From TMED27 sp964350695 (GTDB taxonomy: Bacteria > Pseudomonadota > Alphaproteobacteria > Micavibrionales > Micavibrionaceae): a stretch of DNA of 64,000 bases. The first letter of the stretch is position 1; the number at the start of each line of letters is the position of its first letter. This document shows positions 16,160-24,195 of the stretch, piece after piece. The notes beneath the pieces were generated by a model. That model saw only the letters and a program-made list of their open reading frames with translations. It did not search any database and had not been told where the DNA came from. Both the position numbers and the translations under genes were made by a program. The stretch spans positions 124,001 to 188,000 of the forward strand of contig CAYGKM010000002.1 of NCBI GenBank assembly GCA_964350695.1, written 5' to 3'.

Positions 16160-16236
16160 GGATGGCTTAAATGATAGGCTTGCGCTGGAGCGATTGGCGC
16201 GTTATTTTCACGTATTCATCAAGGAATTGAAAGCTT

Positions 16237-17346
16237 ATGCGCATTTTTAAACCGTCTTTGAAAACCTCGCTTTTAACCAGTTTGGCCGTTATCGGCCTTG
16301 TTGGCGCAGCGCACGCAGAGCTTAGCATTAATCCTTTCCCCGTTGATAAGCCTGTCCCGCTGCCGCCGGAAACGGTTGTGCAATCCGTTCCTGAATATAA
16401 AGCGCCGCCTTTGCAGGAGCCGATAGATTTAACGCTTCCGCCGCCCATGGTGGTTGAGGAAGCGCCCGCGCCGATACAAAACCGTAAGATTATATCAAAT
16501 GCACCTGAGTTAATGGGCGAAGCGCCGGAAGCGCTTGATGTTTCCGAGGCTCTTATGCCTGAAGCTGAACCGACATTGGAGACTCTTTCTGAATTTGACA
16601 ATATTGATGATGCGCCTGAAGTCCCGGTGCCGACATCCCGTGAAAAGGCGTTGTTGCAGAGTTTGAATGTGCCGCAGCCGGGCAGCGCATATTTCAGTGA
16701 TGAACCTTATGTGAGTGAAGAGGACTCAGCTATGGCGATGAGTTCTTCTGACATGTCTATGGCGAAAGGGCGCATTGATAATGTTGGTGATGCCAAACCC
16801 GTGATCCAAGATGATGCGTTTTTGCCGGATAGTTTAAGCGAGGATTATTATGATGACCTTGCGCCGCTTTCTGCATCAAGCGAAGATTATGAGCCGGAAG
16901 TGCCGGTTCAAGATGCGCCTGTATTGCAAACGCAGCGCCCTGCGCCGCCGATGCGTCATGACCCGTCGAAATTGGTGCGTTTGGATTTAGAAAATAAAAC
17001 GATTAGCGCGCTGGATGAGCCCGTGGTTGCGTCAGTTGAACCTGCGGCCACTTCTGATGAGATGGTTCAGGCGTCTGCGTCTTCTTCGACGTGGAGCGCG
17101 GCGCAGGGGCAAAGTATTCGCCTGATTTTGCAAGAGTGGTCGGAGCTGGAAAATGTTGAACTGATTTGGAATAATCGCAATGAATTCAGCGTTCTGGATA
17201 GTGTGGAGCTTGAGGCCGGTTATGCAGAGGCTGTGAGCGCACTGCTCGATCAGTATCAAAACGATCAGGTTCGTCCTGTTGCGCGGCTGCATCTTGATAA
17301 CGAGACCGGAAAGCGCACGCTTTTGGTTGAGGTTGAAGGTCTTTAG
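16237..17346 (+). CDS. Exported protein with TcpQ-like C-terminal domain
   Basis: Secreted or periplasmic protein of 369 residues. The signal peptide ends at about residue 27 (GAAHA/EL). Residues 30-270 are acidic and rich in Pro, Glu and Ser with little structure. The last 85 residues (STWSAAQGQSIRLILQEWSELENVELIWN to TLLVEVEG) have the pattern of the TcpQ/PilL C-terminal domain, found in type IV pilus and secretion-system secretins or their pilotins. I am fairly sure of the pattern but not of a function. No pilus genes are nearby. The next gene, 134 bases downstream, is another exported low-complexity protein, so the two may form one envelope system. Confidence 0.7.
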   Translation: MRIFKPSLKTSLLTSLAVIGLVGAAHAELSINPFPVDKPVPLPPETVVQSVPEYKAPPLQEPIDLTLPPPMVVEEAPAPIQNRKIISNAPELMGEAPEALDVSEALMPEAEPTLETLSEFDNIDDAPEVPVPTSREKALLQSLNVPQPGSAYFSDEPYVSEEDSAMAMSSSDMSMAKGRIDNVGDAKPVIQDDAFLPDSLSEDYYDDLAPLSASSEDYEPEVPVQDAPVLQTQRPAPPMRHDPSKLVRLDLENKTISALDEPVVASVEPAATSDEMVQASASSSTWSAAQGQSIRLILQEWSELENVELIWNNRNEFSVLDSVELEAGYAEAVSALLDQYQNDQVRPVARLHLDNETGKRTLLVEVEGL

Positions 17347-17351
17347 CCGAA

Positions 17352-17371
17352 TATTCACAGTGTTATCCACA
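17352..17371. promoter_or_regulatory. DnaA box, perfect, with a weaker neighbour
   Basis: TTATCCACA at 17363-17371 is a perfect DnaA box. ATATTCACA at 17351-17359 matches 7 of 9. Both are in the 134-base gap before the coiled-coil gene. A single strong box may regulate the gene or be chance. Confidence 0.35.
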
Positions 17372-17438
17372 GCCTGAACTTCCCATATCCCCTTAAACTT
17401 TGACTCACGGCGCGGTGGCTGTAATGCTATGCTTACGT

Positions 17439-17459
17439 GGCACGATTCTTCCGCGTGCC
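17439..17459 (+). other. Leader hairpin before the coiled-coil gene
   Basis: GGCACG (17439-17444) and CGTGCC (17454-17459) form a 6-base stem with a 9-base loop, 11 bases before the GGAG ribosome-binding site. No T-run follows, so it is not a terminator. Confidence 0.35.
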
Positions 17460-17480
17460 TCATTATGATTGGAGATTTAA

Positions 17481-20400
17481 ATGCGTATACGCAAGATTTT
17501 ACCGACCACGGCCCTTGTGGCGGCTTTGGTAACATCAACAACGCTTGTAAGTTTGCCGAGTAGAGCGCAGATGGCCACATTCCTGCAGCCTGACGCGGCA
17601 GGATGGGCCGTTTCGAAGATGGGCGCGGGCGAAAATGCATATTGTGCATTGGCGCGTCGTTTCGAGCAAAACACGGTGATGACATTTGCGCGGAATGCGA
17701 ATGACGAGGGGTCTTTCGCGATTGATTTTCAAAAGCCAGTTTTCCAGACAGGACAAACGGTAGAGCTTGTGCTTGATCCGGGCGCGGGTCAGCAGCGTGC
17801 CTATACCGTGAAGCCGGTTTCCGCGCAGGCTTTTGTCGCGCGCATGGGGCGCGATGCGTCATTTTTCAGCTCTTTAGAGAAAACGGGTGTTTTGCGCGTT
17901 GAGATGAATGGTAAATCCTATCATTTCAATGTTTCCGATGTTCAGGCCGGGCAAACAAAGCTGGATAGCTGCGTTGTGTCTATGGTTATGCCGGCGGCAG
18001 GTGACGAGATGGGCGGCGGAATGGATATGGCTGAAGGCGCGCTTACGCCAGCACCAAGCCCCGCGGCGCCGAGCGGAGATGTTTCGGGATATAAGGCAGA
18101 GATCAATTCTCTTCGCCGCGAGGTTAAAGCCTTAAAGGCGAAAAACGAATCCATGACAACACCTGATATTGGCGGCAATGCGGAGGCGCAGATGCTTTCA
18201 AAGCGGATTGAGAGTTTGGCGACTGAAAACCAGGCGCTGCAGAAGAAGCTTGATATCGCGTTGGAGCCAAGGGTTGAGACGGTTTTACCGGAAGGGGCGA
18301 GCCCTGAATTGACGGAGCTGCGTCAGGAAAATTTACGTTTGAAGGCGGAGTTGCAGACAGCAAACCCCGAAGCGTCGAATGTCGCGGAATATAAAGCGCA
18401 GCTTGAAACTTTAAAATCCGAGAATAGGCGCTTGCAAACGGCGCTGAGCCAAGTGCCGGAGGGCAATACGCAAGATTCATCACAGTTGAATGCGCGGCTG
18501 AGCGAATTAGAGACACAAAATGCGGAATTGAGCCAGAAACTGGCGGAAGCGAGCGAAAAAGCATCGCAAGTGACCAGTTCTTCGCCTGAAGAGGGGCTTA
18601 TTGCCCGTTTGCAGTCCGAAAATGCGGATTTGAAGGCGAATTTGGCGAAAAAAGGCGTTGATGCGGATTTATTGGCACAGTTGCGGCAGCAAATTGGTCA
18701 GGTTGAGAATGAAAACAGGCTTTTGGAGCAAACGGCGGCGCAGATCAAAACAGATTTGAGCCAAGAGCATTTGAGCGAGATTGCCGAGCTTAAGGCGCAG
18801 CATGGGCTTTCGCTTGCGCAGTTACGCGACGAGACTTCTGTGAGTGCGCAAACGGCCTCTGCCGATGTGGCGGAGCTGAGCGCGCTCCAAGATGAGGTGG
18901 AGAGTCTAAAAGACCTAAATCTGGCGTTACAAAAGCAGGTCAGTGAAGGAGGGCAGGCGGATACACAGCTTGCCAGCTTGAAATCCGAAATGGAGCAGCT
19001 TGAGCTTAAGAACATAGACCTTACGAAGCGCGTGGCGTCGTTTGAGGCGGCGAAAACCGAAGTCAGCACGGAAAGTGCCGCGCAGATTGCGCTTTTGACC
19101 ACGCAGAATGCCGAGCTTGAAAAGCGTTTGGAAGAGCTTGCCAATAATGACGGCGTGGAATTGGCTGCATTAAAGAACGAAAATGAAAAGCTTCAAGCGG
19201 ATTTGATCGCGAAAGCGGAAATTCAAAGCAAATATGATGCGCTTCTTGCGGAAAACGAGAGTTTAAACGGCAAGCTGGGACAGCTTGCGGAGCTTGAAGG
19301 GGCGAATACGGCGCTGGCCGAGGCGCTTGAAAAGAATAAAAAGCTTCAGAGTTCTTTGAAAGACGTGATTACACTGGCAGAGACATATAAAGCCGATGCG
19401 GAAGCCGCACAAAGTCTGGCGGTGTCGCAAGGCGAAGCGGATGCGGAAGCCGAGGCCGAGGCTGCGCAATCTAAAGTGGCGTCTTTAAGTGAAGAGGTTA
19501 AAAGCCTGAAGGTCGAGAATTCGGAATTGAAGTCACAGATTGCCGGTGCATCGCAGATTTCAACATCAAGCGAGGATGTTGCGTTAGGAGCGGAAGAAAA
19601 AACGGCGCTTGAGCGTAAGATTGCCTCGCTTCAAAGCGAGATCAAGACGATTACCGCGCAAAGAGAAAAAGAATCGGCGCAAGCGCAAAGACGCTACGCA
19701 GAGCTTGAGGAAAAGCTTTATGAAGCGGGTCGTGATGCGGAGCCTGTGACGGTTGCGGCAGCGCCAATGCCTCAACCAACGCCCGCGCCGATTGCTATGG
19801 CGGAAGCCCCGCCTGCGCGTGTTTCTGCGCCGCAAGAACGCGTTGAAGCAGAACCTGTTGCGCCTGAAGTGATTGCAGAGCCAGAAGATGCAGTGGAGAT
19901 TGCGAGTGCAGAGACGCCAGTGGCGGATGCGCCCCCGGTGCCGCGCGCTGCGCCTAAGGTGAATGCGCGCCGCGATTATCGTGATGGTTTGAACCCTGAG
20001 GATATTGAAGGGCTGACACAGGCGCAAATTCAAGAATTGCAGCTTAAGAGACGGGGCTTACAGCCAGAAGAGCCTGCGGTTGTTGCGGAGGCGCCGCAAG
20101 CGCCCATAGCGCCGTTGCAAGAGGCGGCCCCTGCACCCGCACCTGTTCAGGCGAGCATGGCGCAAGACCCGTTTGAGGATTTGAGCGTGAGCGCGGATGA
20201 AGCCTATGCGGATATTGTTGCGCAAGACCGCCGTGCAGACGCGCAGCAGCAAGCACAAGAGACTGTGGCGGAGATTCAGCAACAAGAGCAAGCTTTGCAG
20301 CCTGCGGATATGGCTCTGCCGGAAGCACCTGTAGAGCAGGCTGAAGCACCGTATACGCCGCCTTCTGCTCCTGCTGCGGACGTATATCAGCCGACATTCA

Positions 20401-20858
20401 GCGTCGCGGATGTTTTGCAAGGCGCGAACGCCGTTGTGCCGGGGAGTTTTGAGATGATTTCCGAAGCGTCGAATGCGCAGCGCGTGGCCTATCAATGGGT
20501 GACACCGACGAGGGTTTTTGCTTCCGCAGAGCAGCGGGGAATTTCTTCGCCGTCGCAATTTGACGATCTTGTGCAGGAATATTTAGAGCGCACACAAAGC
20601 CGATGCCCGGGTGAGTATGCGATTGTTCCTGATAGCTCGACCGGTGACGGGGACGCGCGCGTAGACAGCTATGAGGTGGCGTGCGTTGCGGGCGCGGTGA
20701 ATTCTTCCGCATCCTTGTTGTTCTTTGCCAAGGGCGGCACGTTTACGGCGATGGCATATGAAGCACCGACATCCGAGATGGATAATGCGATTGATAATCG
20801 TAATAAGATATTGCAGATTGTTAAAGGGCCTGAAAGCTGGAACGTTGCATCGAGATAA
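17481..20858 (+). CDS. Exported giant coiled-coil protein (1125 aa)
   Basis: Not recognised as a named protein. A signal peptide ends near residue 29 (LPSRA/QM). Residues 30-170 form a small domain with two cysteines (ENAYCALARR, LDSCVVSMV). About 185-760 is a nearly continuous coiled coil of Leu/Glu/Lys heptads (SLRREVKALKAKNESM, LRQENLRLKAELQ, AQLETLKSENRRLQ). About 770-965 is Ala/Pro/Glu-rich. The last 160 residues form a folded domain with two cysteines (TQSRCPGEYAIVP, YEVACVAGAV), ending near KGPESW. Such an extended periplasmic rod could span the periplasm. GGAG precedes ATG 17481, and a hairpin terminator at 20892-20922 follows. Function unknown; the preceding TcpQ-like gene is the only contextual clue. 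Confidence 0.85.
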   Translation: MRIRKILPTTALVAALVTSTTLVSLPSRAQMATFLQPDAAGWAVSKMGAGENAYCALARRFEQNTVMTFARNANDEGSFAIDFQKPVFQTGQTVELVLDPGAGQQRAYTVKPVSAQAFVARMGRDASFFSSLEKTGVLRVEMNGKSYHFNVSDVQAGQTKLDSCVVSMVMPAAGDEMGGGMDMAEGALTPAPSPAAPSGDVSGYKAEINSLRREVKALKAKNESMTTPDIGGNAEAQMLSKRIESLATENQALQKKLDIALEPRVETVLPEGASPELTELRQENLRLKAELQTANPEASNVAEYKAQLETLKSENRRLQTALSQVPEGNTQDSSQLNARLSELETQNAELSQKLAEASEKASQVTSSSPEEGLIARLQSENADLKANLAKKGVDADLLAQLRQQIGQVENENRLLEQTAAQIKTDLSQEHLSEIAELKAQHGLSLAQLRDETSVSAQTASADVAELSALQDEVESLKDLNLALQKQVSEGGQADTQLASLKSEMEQLELKNIDLTKRVASFEAAKTEVSTESAAQIALLTTQNAELEKRLEELANNDGVELAALKNENEKLQADLIAKAEIQSKYDALLAENESLNGKLGQLAELEGANTALAEALEKNKKLQSSLKDVITLAETYKADAEAAQSLAVSQGEADAEAEAEAAQSKVASLSEEVKSLKVENSELKSQIAGASQISTSSEDVALGAEEKTALERKIASLQSEIKTITAQREKESAQAQRRYAELEEKLYEAGRDAEPVTVAAAPMPQPTPAPIAMAEAPPARVSAPQERVEAEPVAPEVIAEPEDAVEIASAETPVADAPPVPRAAPKVNARRDYRDGLNPEDIEGLTQAQIQELQLKRRGLQPEEPAVVAEAPQAPIAPLQEAAPAPAPVQASMAQDPFEDLSVSADEAYADIVAQDRRADAQQQAQETVAEIQQQEQALQPADMALPEAPVEQAEAPYTPPSAPAADVYQPTFSVADVLQGANAVVPGSFEMISEASNAQRVAYQWVTPTRVFASAEQRGISSPSQFDDLVQEYLERTQSRCPGEYAIVPDSSTGDGDARVDSYEVACVAGAVNSSASLLFFAKGGTFTAMAYEAPTSEMDNAIDNRNKILQIVKGPESWNVASR

Positions 20859-20891
20859 TTTTATCTGCAACATGAAAAGCATAACGCATTA

Positions 20892-20922
20892 AAAAGGGGC
20901 CCCTAGAGGCCCCTTAATTTTT
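20892..20922. terminator. Bidirectional intrinsic terminator
   Basis: AAGGGGCC / GGCCCCTT with a short loop, flanked by A-rich and T-rich runs. It lies between the convergent coiled-coil gene and phaR. Confidence 0.8.
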
Positions 20923-20937
20923 GACCCTAAGAAGGGT

Positions 20938-21474
20938 TTAATCTTTATCTTTTTGCCCTGCGGCGTAGTTCATGTTGAAGGGCGCAAACATCTTCATGGC
21001 GTTTTCAAACATTTCCATGTTCTTGCGGCTGATTTCTTCGAAGTCCATAACGTCAGGGACGCCGGGAACTTGAGGGAACATGCCTTTCATGTTGTTCATG
21101 CCTTCAAATGATTTGTTTACTTGCTCGCGGATTTGTTCCTGATTGCCGACGAAGGCTTCCAAGGTTTGCTCCAGATAATTCGGGACAATGCTTTGGATGT
21201 TATCGCCGTAGAAACCGATGAGGTTTTTCAGGAAACCAACAGGCAACATATTCGCGCCTTTGGATTCTTGATCCACGATAATTTGCGTGAGAACAGAGCG
21301 CGTAATATCATCACCGCTTTTTGCATCATAGACGATAAAGTCATATCCGTCTTTGACCATTTCGCACAAATCATCAAGAGTTACGTAGCTACTCCGACCC
21401 GTGTCATAGAGACGACGGTTCGCATATTTTTTGATTACTGTGGGTTCGTCTTGCCCGCGTTTCGCTTTGGCCAT
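20938..21474 (-). CDS. phaR: Polyhydroxyalkanoate synthesis repressor PhaR
   Basis: DNA-binding regulator that senses PHA granules and represses phasin and PHA genes. The N-terminal PHB_acc_N domain is clear (VIKKYANRRLYDTGRSSYVTLDDL, GYDFIVYDAKSGDDITRSVLTQIIVDQESKG), followed by the PHB_acc region MLPVGFLKNLIGFYGDNIQSIVPNYLEQ and a Met-rich C-terminus that may bind polymer. I take ATG 21474 (178 aa, MAKAKRGQ); ATG 21489 would add five residues. It is divergent from phaA, with a 161-base promoter region where it could act. Confidence 0.95.
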   Translation of the reverse strand: MAKAKRGQDEPTVIKKYANRRLYDTGRSSYVTLDDLCEMVKDGYDFIVYDAKSGDDITRSVLTQIIVDQESKGANMLPVGFLKNLIGFYGDNIQSIVPNYLEQTLEAFVGNQEQIREQVNKSFEGMNNMKGMFPQVPGVPDVMDFEEISRKNMEMFENAMKMFAPFNMNYAAGQKDKD

Positions 21475-21635
21475 GTTGCACCTATTCATAGTTTTTGTTG
21501 CAGTGGAATAAGTCTATTATGCATCATTGCTGCAGTTTTGAAAAGCGTTTTTTGCACTGCACCCAAAATAGGCGTTTACACCGGGCGCGTAGAGCCATAT
21601 TGTGCGGGGAGTGTATTATAGTGAATGAGGTTGTT

Positions 21636-22817
21636 ATGAGTGCTGCGAAATCTGTTGTTATTGTCGATGCGAAACGGTCTGCGATTGGTGCGTTTGGAGG
21701 GATGCTTTCCGGCATGCCTGCGTATGAAATCGGGTCGAAAATTATTGCGCAAATTTTATCCGATAACGGGGTCAAAGCCGAAGAGGTTGATGATGTTTTA
21801 TTGGGGCAAGTTTTGACGGCTACTGCCGGGCAAAACCCTGCGCGGCAAGCGGCGATTGCGGCGGGCATTCCGAAAGAAAAAACGGCGATGACGATTAACC
21901 AGGTCTGCGGGTCAGGGCTTCGCGCTGTTGCGCTTGGGATGCAATCTATTTTATGCGGCGATGCGGATATTGTTATTGCGGGCGGGCAGGAAAATATGAG
22001 CCTTTCACCGCACGCCGTGCACATGCGTGAGGGAACGAAATTCGGTGATGCCACGATGAAGGACACGATGATTAATGACGGGCTATGGGATAGCTTTAAT
22101 GATTATCACATGGGTATGACGGCGGAGAATATTGCGGAGGAGTATAAGCTTTCTCGCGAGGCGCAAGATGAATATGCGGCGATGTCCCAGAACCGTACAG
22201 AAGCAGCGATGAAGAGTGGGCGCTTTAAGGACGAGATTGTGCCGATTACTATTAAGACGCGCAAAGACGAGATTGTTTTTGATACCGATGAGTTTCCGCG
22301 TGCGGGTGTGACCGCCGAGAGTTTGGCGAAGTTGCGCCCTGCGTTCAAGAAAGACGGCAGCGTCACGGCGGCGAATGCATCGGGTTTGAATGATGGCGCG
22401 GCTGTTGTGCTTTTGATGAGCGCTGAGGAAGCGAAGAAGCGCGGGCTTACACCTTTGGCGACAATTAAATCATGGGCGACGGCGGGTGTTGATCCGGCGG
22501 TGATGGGCACGGGACCGATCCCTGCAAGTGCGAAGGCTTTGAAAAAGGCAGGATGGTCTGTTGGTGATCTGGATTTGATTGAAGCGAATGAGGCATTTGC
22601 TGCGCAAGCTTTGTGCGTTATGAAAGGCGCGAGTTTTGATCCTGAAAAAACAAATGTGAATGGCGGGGCGATTGCGCTTGGGCATCCGATTGGTGCGTCC
22701 GGCGCGCGTGTTTTGACAACTTTGTTGCACGAGATGAAACGCCGCGATGTGAAAAAAGGTTTGGCGACGCTGTGTATCGGCGGCGGCATGGGAATTGCAT
22801 TATGTGTCGAACGCTAA
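21636..22817 (+). CDS. phaA: Acetyl-CoA acetyltransferase (beta-ketothiolase)
   Basis: Condenses two acetyl-CoA to acetoacetyl-CoA, the first step of PHB synthesis. The 393 residues from MSAAKSVVIVDAKRSAIGAFGG match biosynthetic thiolase length. The acyl-accepting Cys is C91 in NQVCGSGLRAV, the catalytic His is in GHPIGASGARVL and the second Cys is in ATLCIGGGMGIAL. The frame is open back to 21495, but that extension is not family-like, and GAGG lies 5 bases before ATG 21636. phaB follows 24 bases downstream, so they form an operon. The polymer synthase phaC is not in the window. Confidence 0.96.
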   Translation: MSAAKSVVIVDAKRSAIGAFGGMLSGMPAYEIGSKIIAQILSDNGVKAEEVDDVLLGQVLTATAGQNPARQAAIAAGIPKEKTAMTINQVCGSGLRAVALGMQSILCGDADIVIAGGQENMSLSPHAVHMREGTKFGDATMKDTMINDGLWDSFNDYHMGMTAENIAEEYKLSREAQDEYAAMSQNRTEAAMKSGRFKDEIVPITIKTRKDEIVFDTDEFPRAGVTAESLAKLRPAFKKDGSVTAANASGLNDGAAVVLLMSAEEAKKRGLTPLATIKSWATAGVDPAVMGTGPIPASAKALKKAGWSVGDLDLIEANEAFAAQALCVMKGASFDPEKTNVNGGAIALGHPIGASGARVLTTLLHEMKRRDVKKGLATLCIGGGMGIALCVER

Positions 22818-22841
22818 TTTTAAATCAGGAGAAAAAATTTA

Positions 22842-23564
22842 ATGTCTAAAGTAGCAGTTGTTACGGGCGGAACGCGCGGAATTGGTTTTGCGATTTCTAA
22901 AGCTTTATTAGCCGACGGGTATAAGGTCGCGGCGATTTATCATGGCAATGATGCCGCAGCAAAAACGTTTAAAGAAGAAACGGGCGCTGCAGCATATAAG
23001 CTCGACGTGACGGATTTCGAGAAATGCGCGAAGGTGATTGCGAAGATCGAAAAAGAGTTGGGCCCGGTTTACGCGCTCGTGAATAATGCGGGCATTACGC
23101 GCGATGGTATGATGCACAAAATGACGCCTGAAAGCTGGCATAGTGTGATCGAGACGAATATGACGTCTTGTTTCAATATGTGCCATGCGGTGATTGCGGG
23201 AATGCGCGATCGTAAAATCGGGCGGATTGTGAATATCAGTTCGATCAATGGACAAAAAGGACAATTAGGGCAGACCAATTATGCGGCCGCCAAAGCGGGG
23301 ATGATCGGTTTTACGAAGTCTTTGGCTTTGGAAGGGGCACGTAAAGGCGTGACCGTGAATGCGATTTGCCCGGGATATATCAAGACCGAGATGACGGAAG
23401 CGATGGATGCGTCTGTGCTTGAGAGCATAATTTCCCACATTCCGGTGGGTCGTATGGGCACGCCGGCGGAGATTGCTTCTGCGGTCGCATTTCTGCTTGC
23501 GGAAAAATCGGCGTTTATAACTGGTGCGACTTTGTCTGCTAATGGTGGTCAATACATGGCTTAA
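22842..23564 (+). CDS. phaB: Acetoacetyl-CoA reductase
   Basis: NADPH-dependent short-chain dehydrogenase that reduces acetoacetyl-CoA to (R)-3-hydroxybutyryl-CoA for PHB. The 240 residues carry the cofactor motif VVTGGTRGIGFAISKAL, the NNAGITRDGMMHKM loop typical of PhaB, the catalytic Ser in NISSINGQKGQLGQTNY and the Tyr-Lys pair in NYAAAKAG. The substrate loop PGYIKTEMTEAM also fits PhaB rather than FabG. CAGGAG precedes ATG 22842. It is co-transcribed with phaA. Confidence 0.95.
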   Translation: MSKVAVVTGGTRGIGFAISKALLADGYKVAAIYHGNDAAAKTFKEETGAAAYKLDVTDFEKCAKVIAKIEKELGPVYALVNNAGITRDGMMHKMTPESWHSVIETNMTSCFNMCHAVIAGMRDRKIGRIVNISSINGQKGQLGQTNYAAAKAGMIGFTKSLALEGARKGVTVNAICPGYIKTEMTEAMDASVLESIISHIPVGRMGTPAEIASAVAFLLAEKSAFITGATLSANGGQYMA

Positions 23565-23581
23565 CTTGTATAGTTTTAAGT
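23546..23581 (+). promoter_or_regulatory. Candidate promoter giving a leaderless mRNA for the cNMP-binding gene
   Basis: TGGTCA (23546-23551), 17-base spacer, TATAGT (23569-23574), then 7 bases to ATG 23582. No Shine-Dalgarno sequence lies between. Confidence 0.35.
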
Positions 23582-24109
23582 ATGAGTGGAAGCAAAACTG
23601 TCATTTTAGAGCGTAGATTTGTCCCGAAGGGCACGCTTGTTGTTGAACAAGGCGAGCCGGGGATGTCGGCTTATGTTATTCAATCAGGCTCTGTCGAGGT
23701 GTATTCGTCGCATGACGGAAATAAGATTGCGTTGGCGAAATTGGAGACGGGGCAGATTTTCGGCGAGATGGCGTTGATTTTTGACGGGGAGCGCACTGCA
23801 AATGTGCGCACGCTTGAGGATTGTAACCTCATCATCATTACGCGGCAGGCGTTTCAGGAAAAATTGAGAAAAACCGATACGACGATTAAAGCGATTGTGC
23901 AGATGTTGACCAGCCGCATTGTGAGCAGCAATAACGCGGCCGTGAAGAGCAAAACGGATATTGATGATTTGCTGGAGACCAGCCGCATTGTTTATCAAAA
24001 TGTACTGACATCCTTGCCGAAAGCGCGCCAAAAGGTCTTTCAGGACGAGGTTCTGCCTAAGCTTGATGGTTTTTTGCAGAGCGTTCAGTCTTTTAAAGAT
24101 CGCTTATAA
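23582..24109 (+). CDS. Stand-alone cyclic nucleotide-binding domain protein
   Basis: Protein of 175 residues made of a Crp-like cNMP-binding beta barrel (about 8-120) and a helical tail. The phosphate-binding cassette is recognisable as GQIFGEMALIFDGERTANVRTL, with the key Glu and Arg. The helical C-terminus (DDLLETSRIVYQNVLTSLPKARQKVF) is not the winged helix of Crp/Fnr, so it is unlikely to be a transcription factor. It lies 17 bases after phaB and may be read from the same mRNA, although a -10 sequence directly before ATG 23582 suggests a separate leaderless message. Ligand and partner are unknown. Confidence 0.85.
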   Translation: MSGSKTVILERRFVPKGTLVVEQGEPGMSAYVIQSGSVEVYSSHDGNKIALAKLETGQIFGEMALIFDGERTANVRTLEDCNLIIITRQAFQEKLRKTDTTIKAIVQMLTSRIVSSNNAAVKSKTDIDDLLETSRIVYQNVLTSLPKARQKVFQDEVLPKLDGFLQSVQSFKDRL

Positions 24110-24195
24110 AAAGCTTCCCTTTCCTTGTGGGCTTGATGCCCTTATATATATCCTCATTAGACACATTAATTTAATAACCCTGTGAGGATTTTTCC

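Noticed and set aside
21495..21635. N-terminal extension of the thiolase
   Set aside because: Overlaps the phaR promoter region and adds Cys/His-rich residues foreign to thiolases; GAGG marks ATG 21636.
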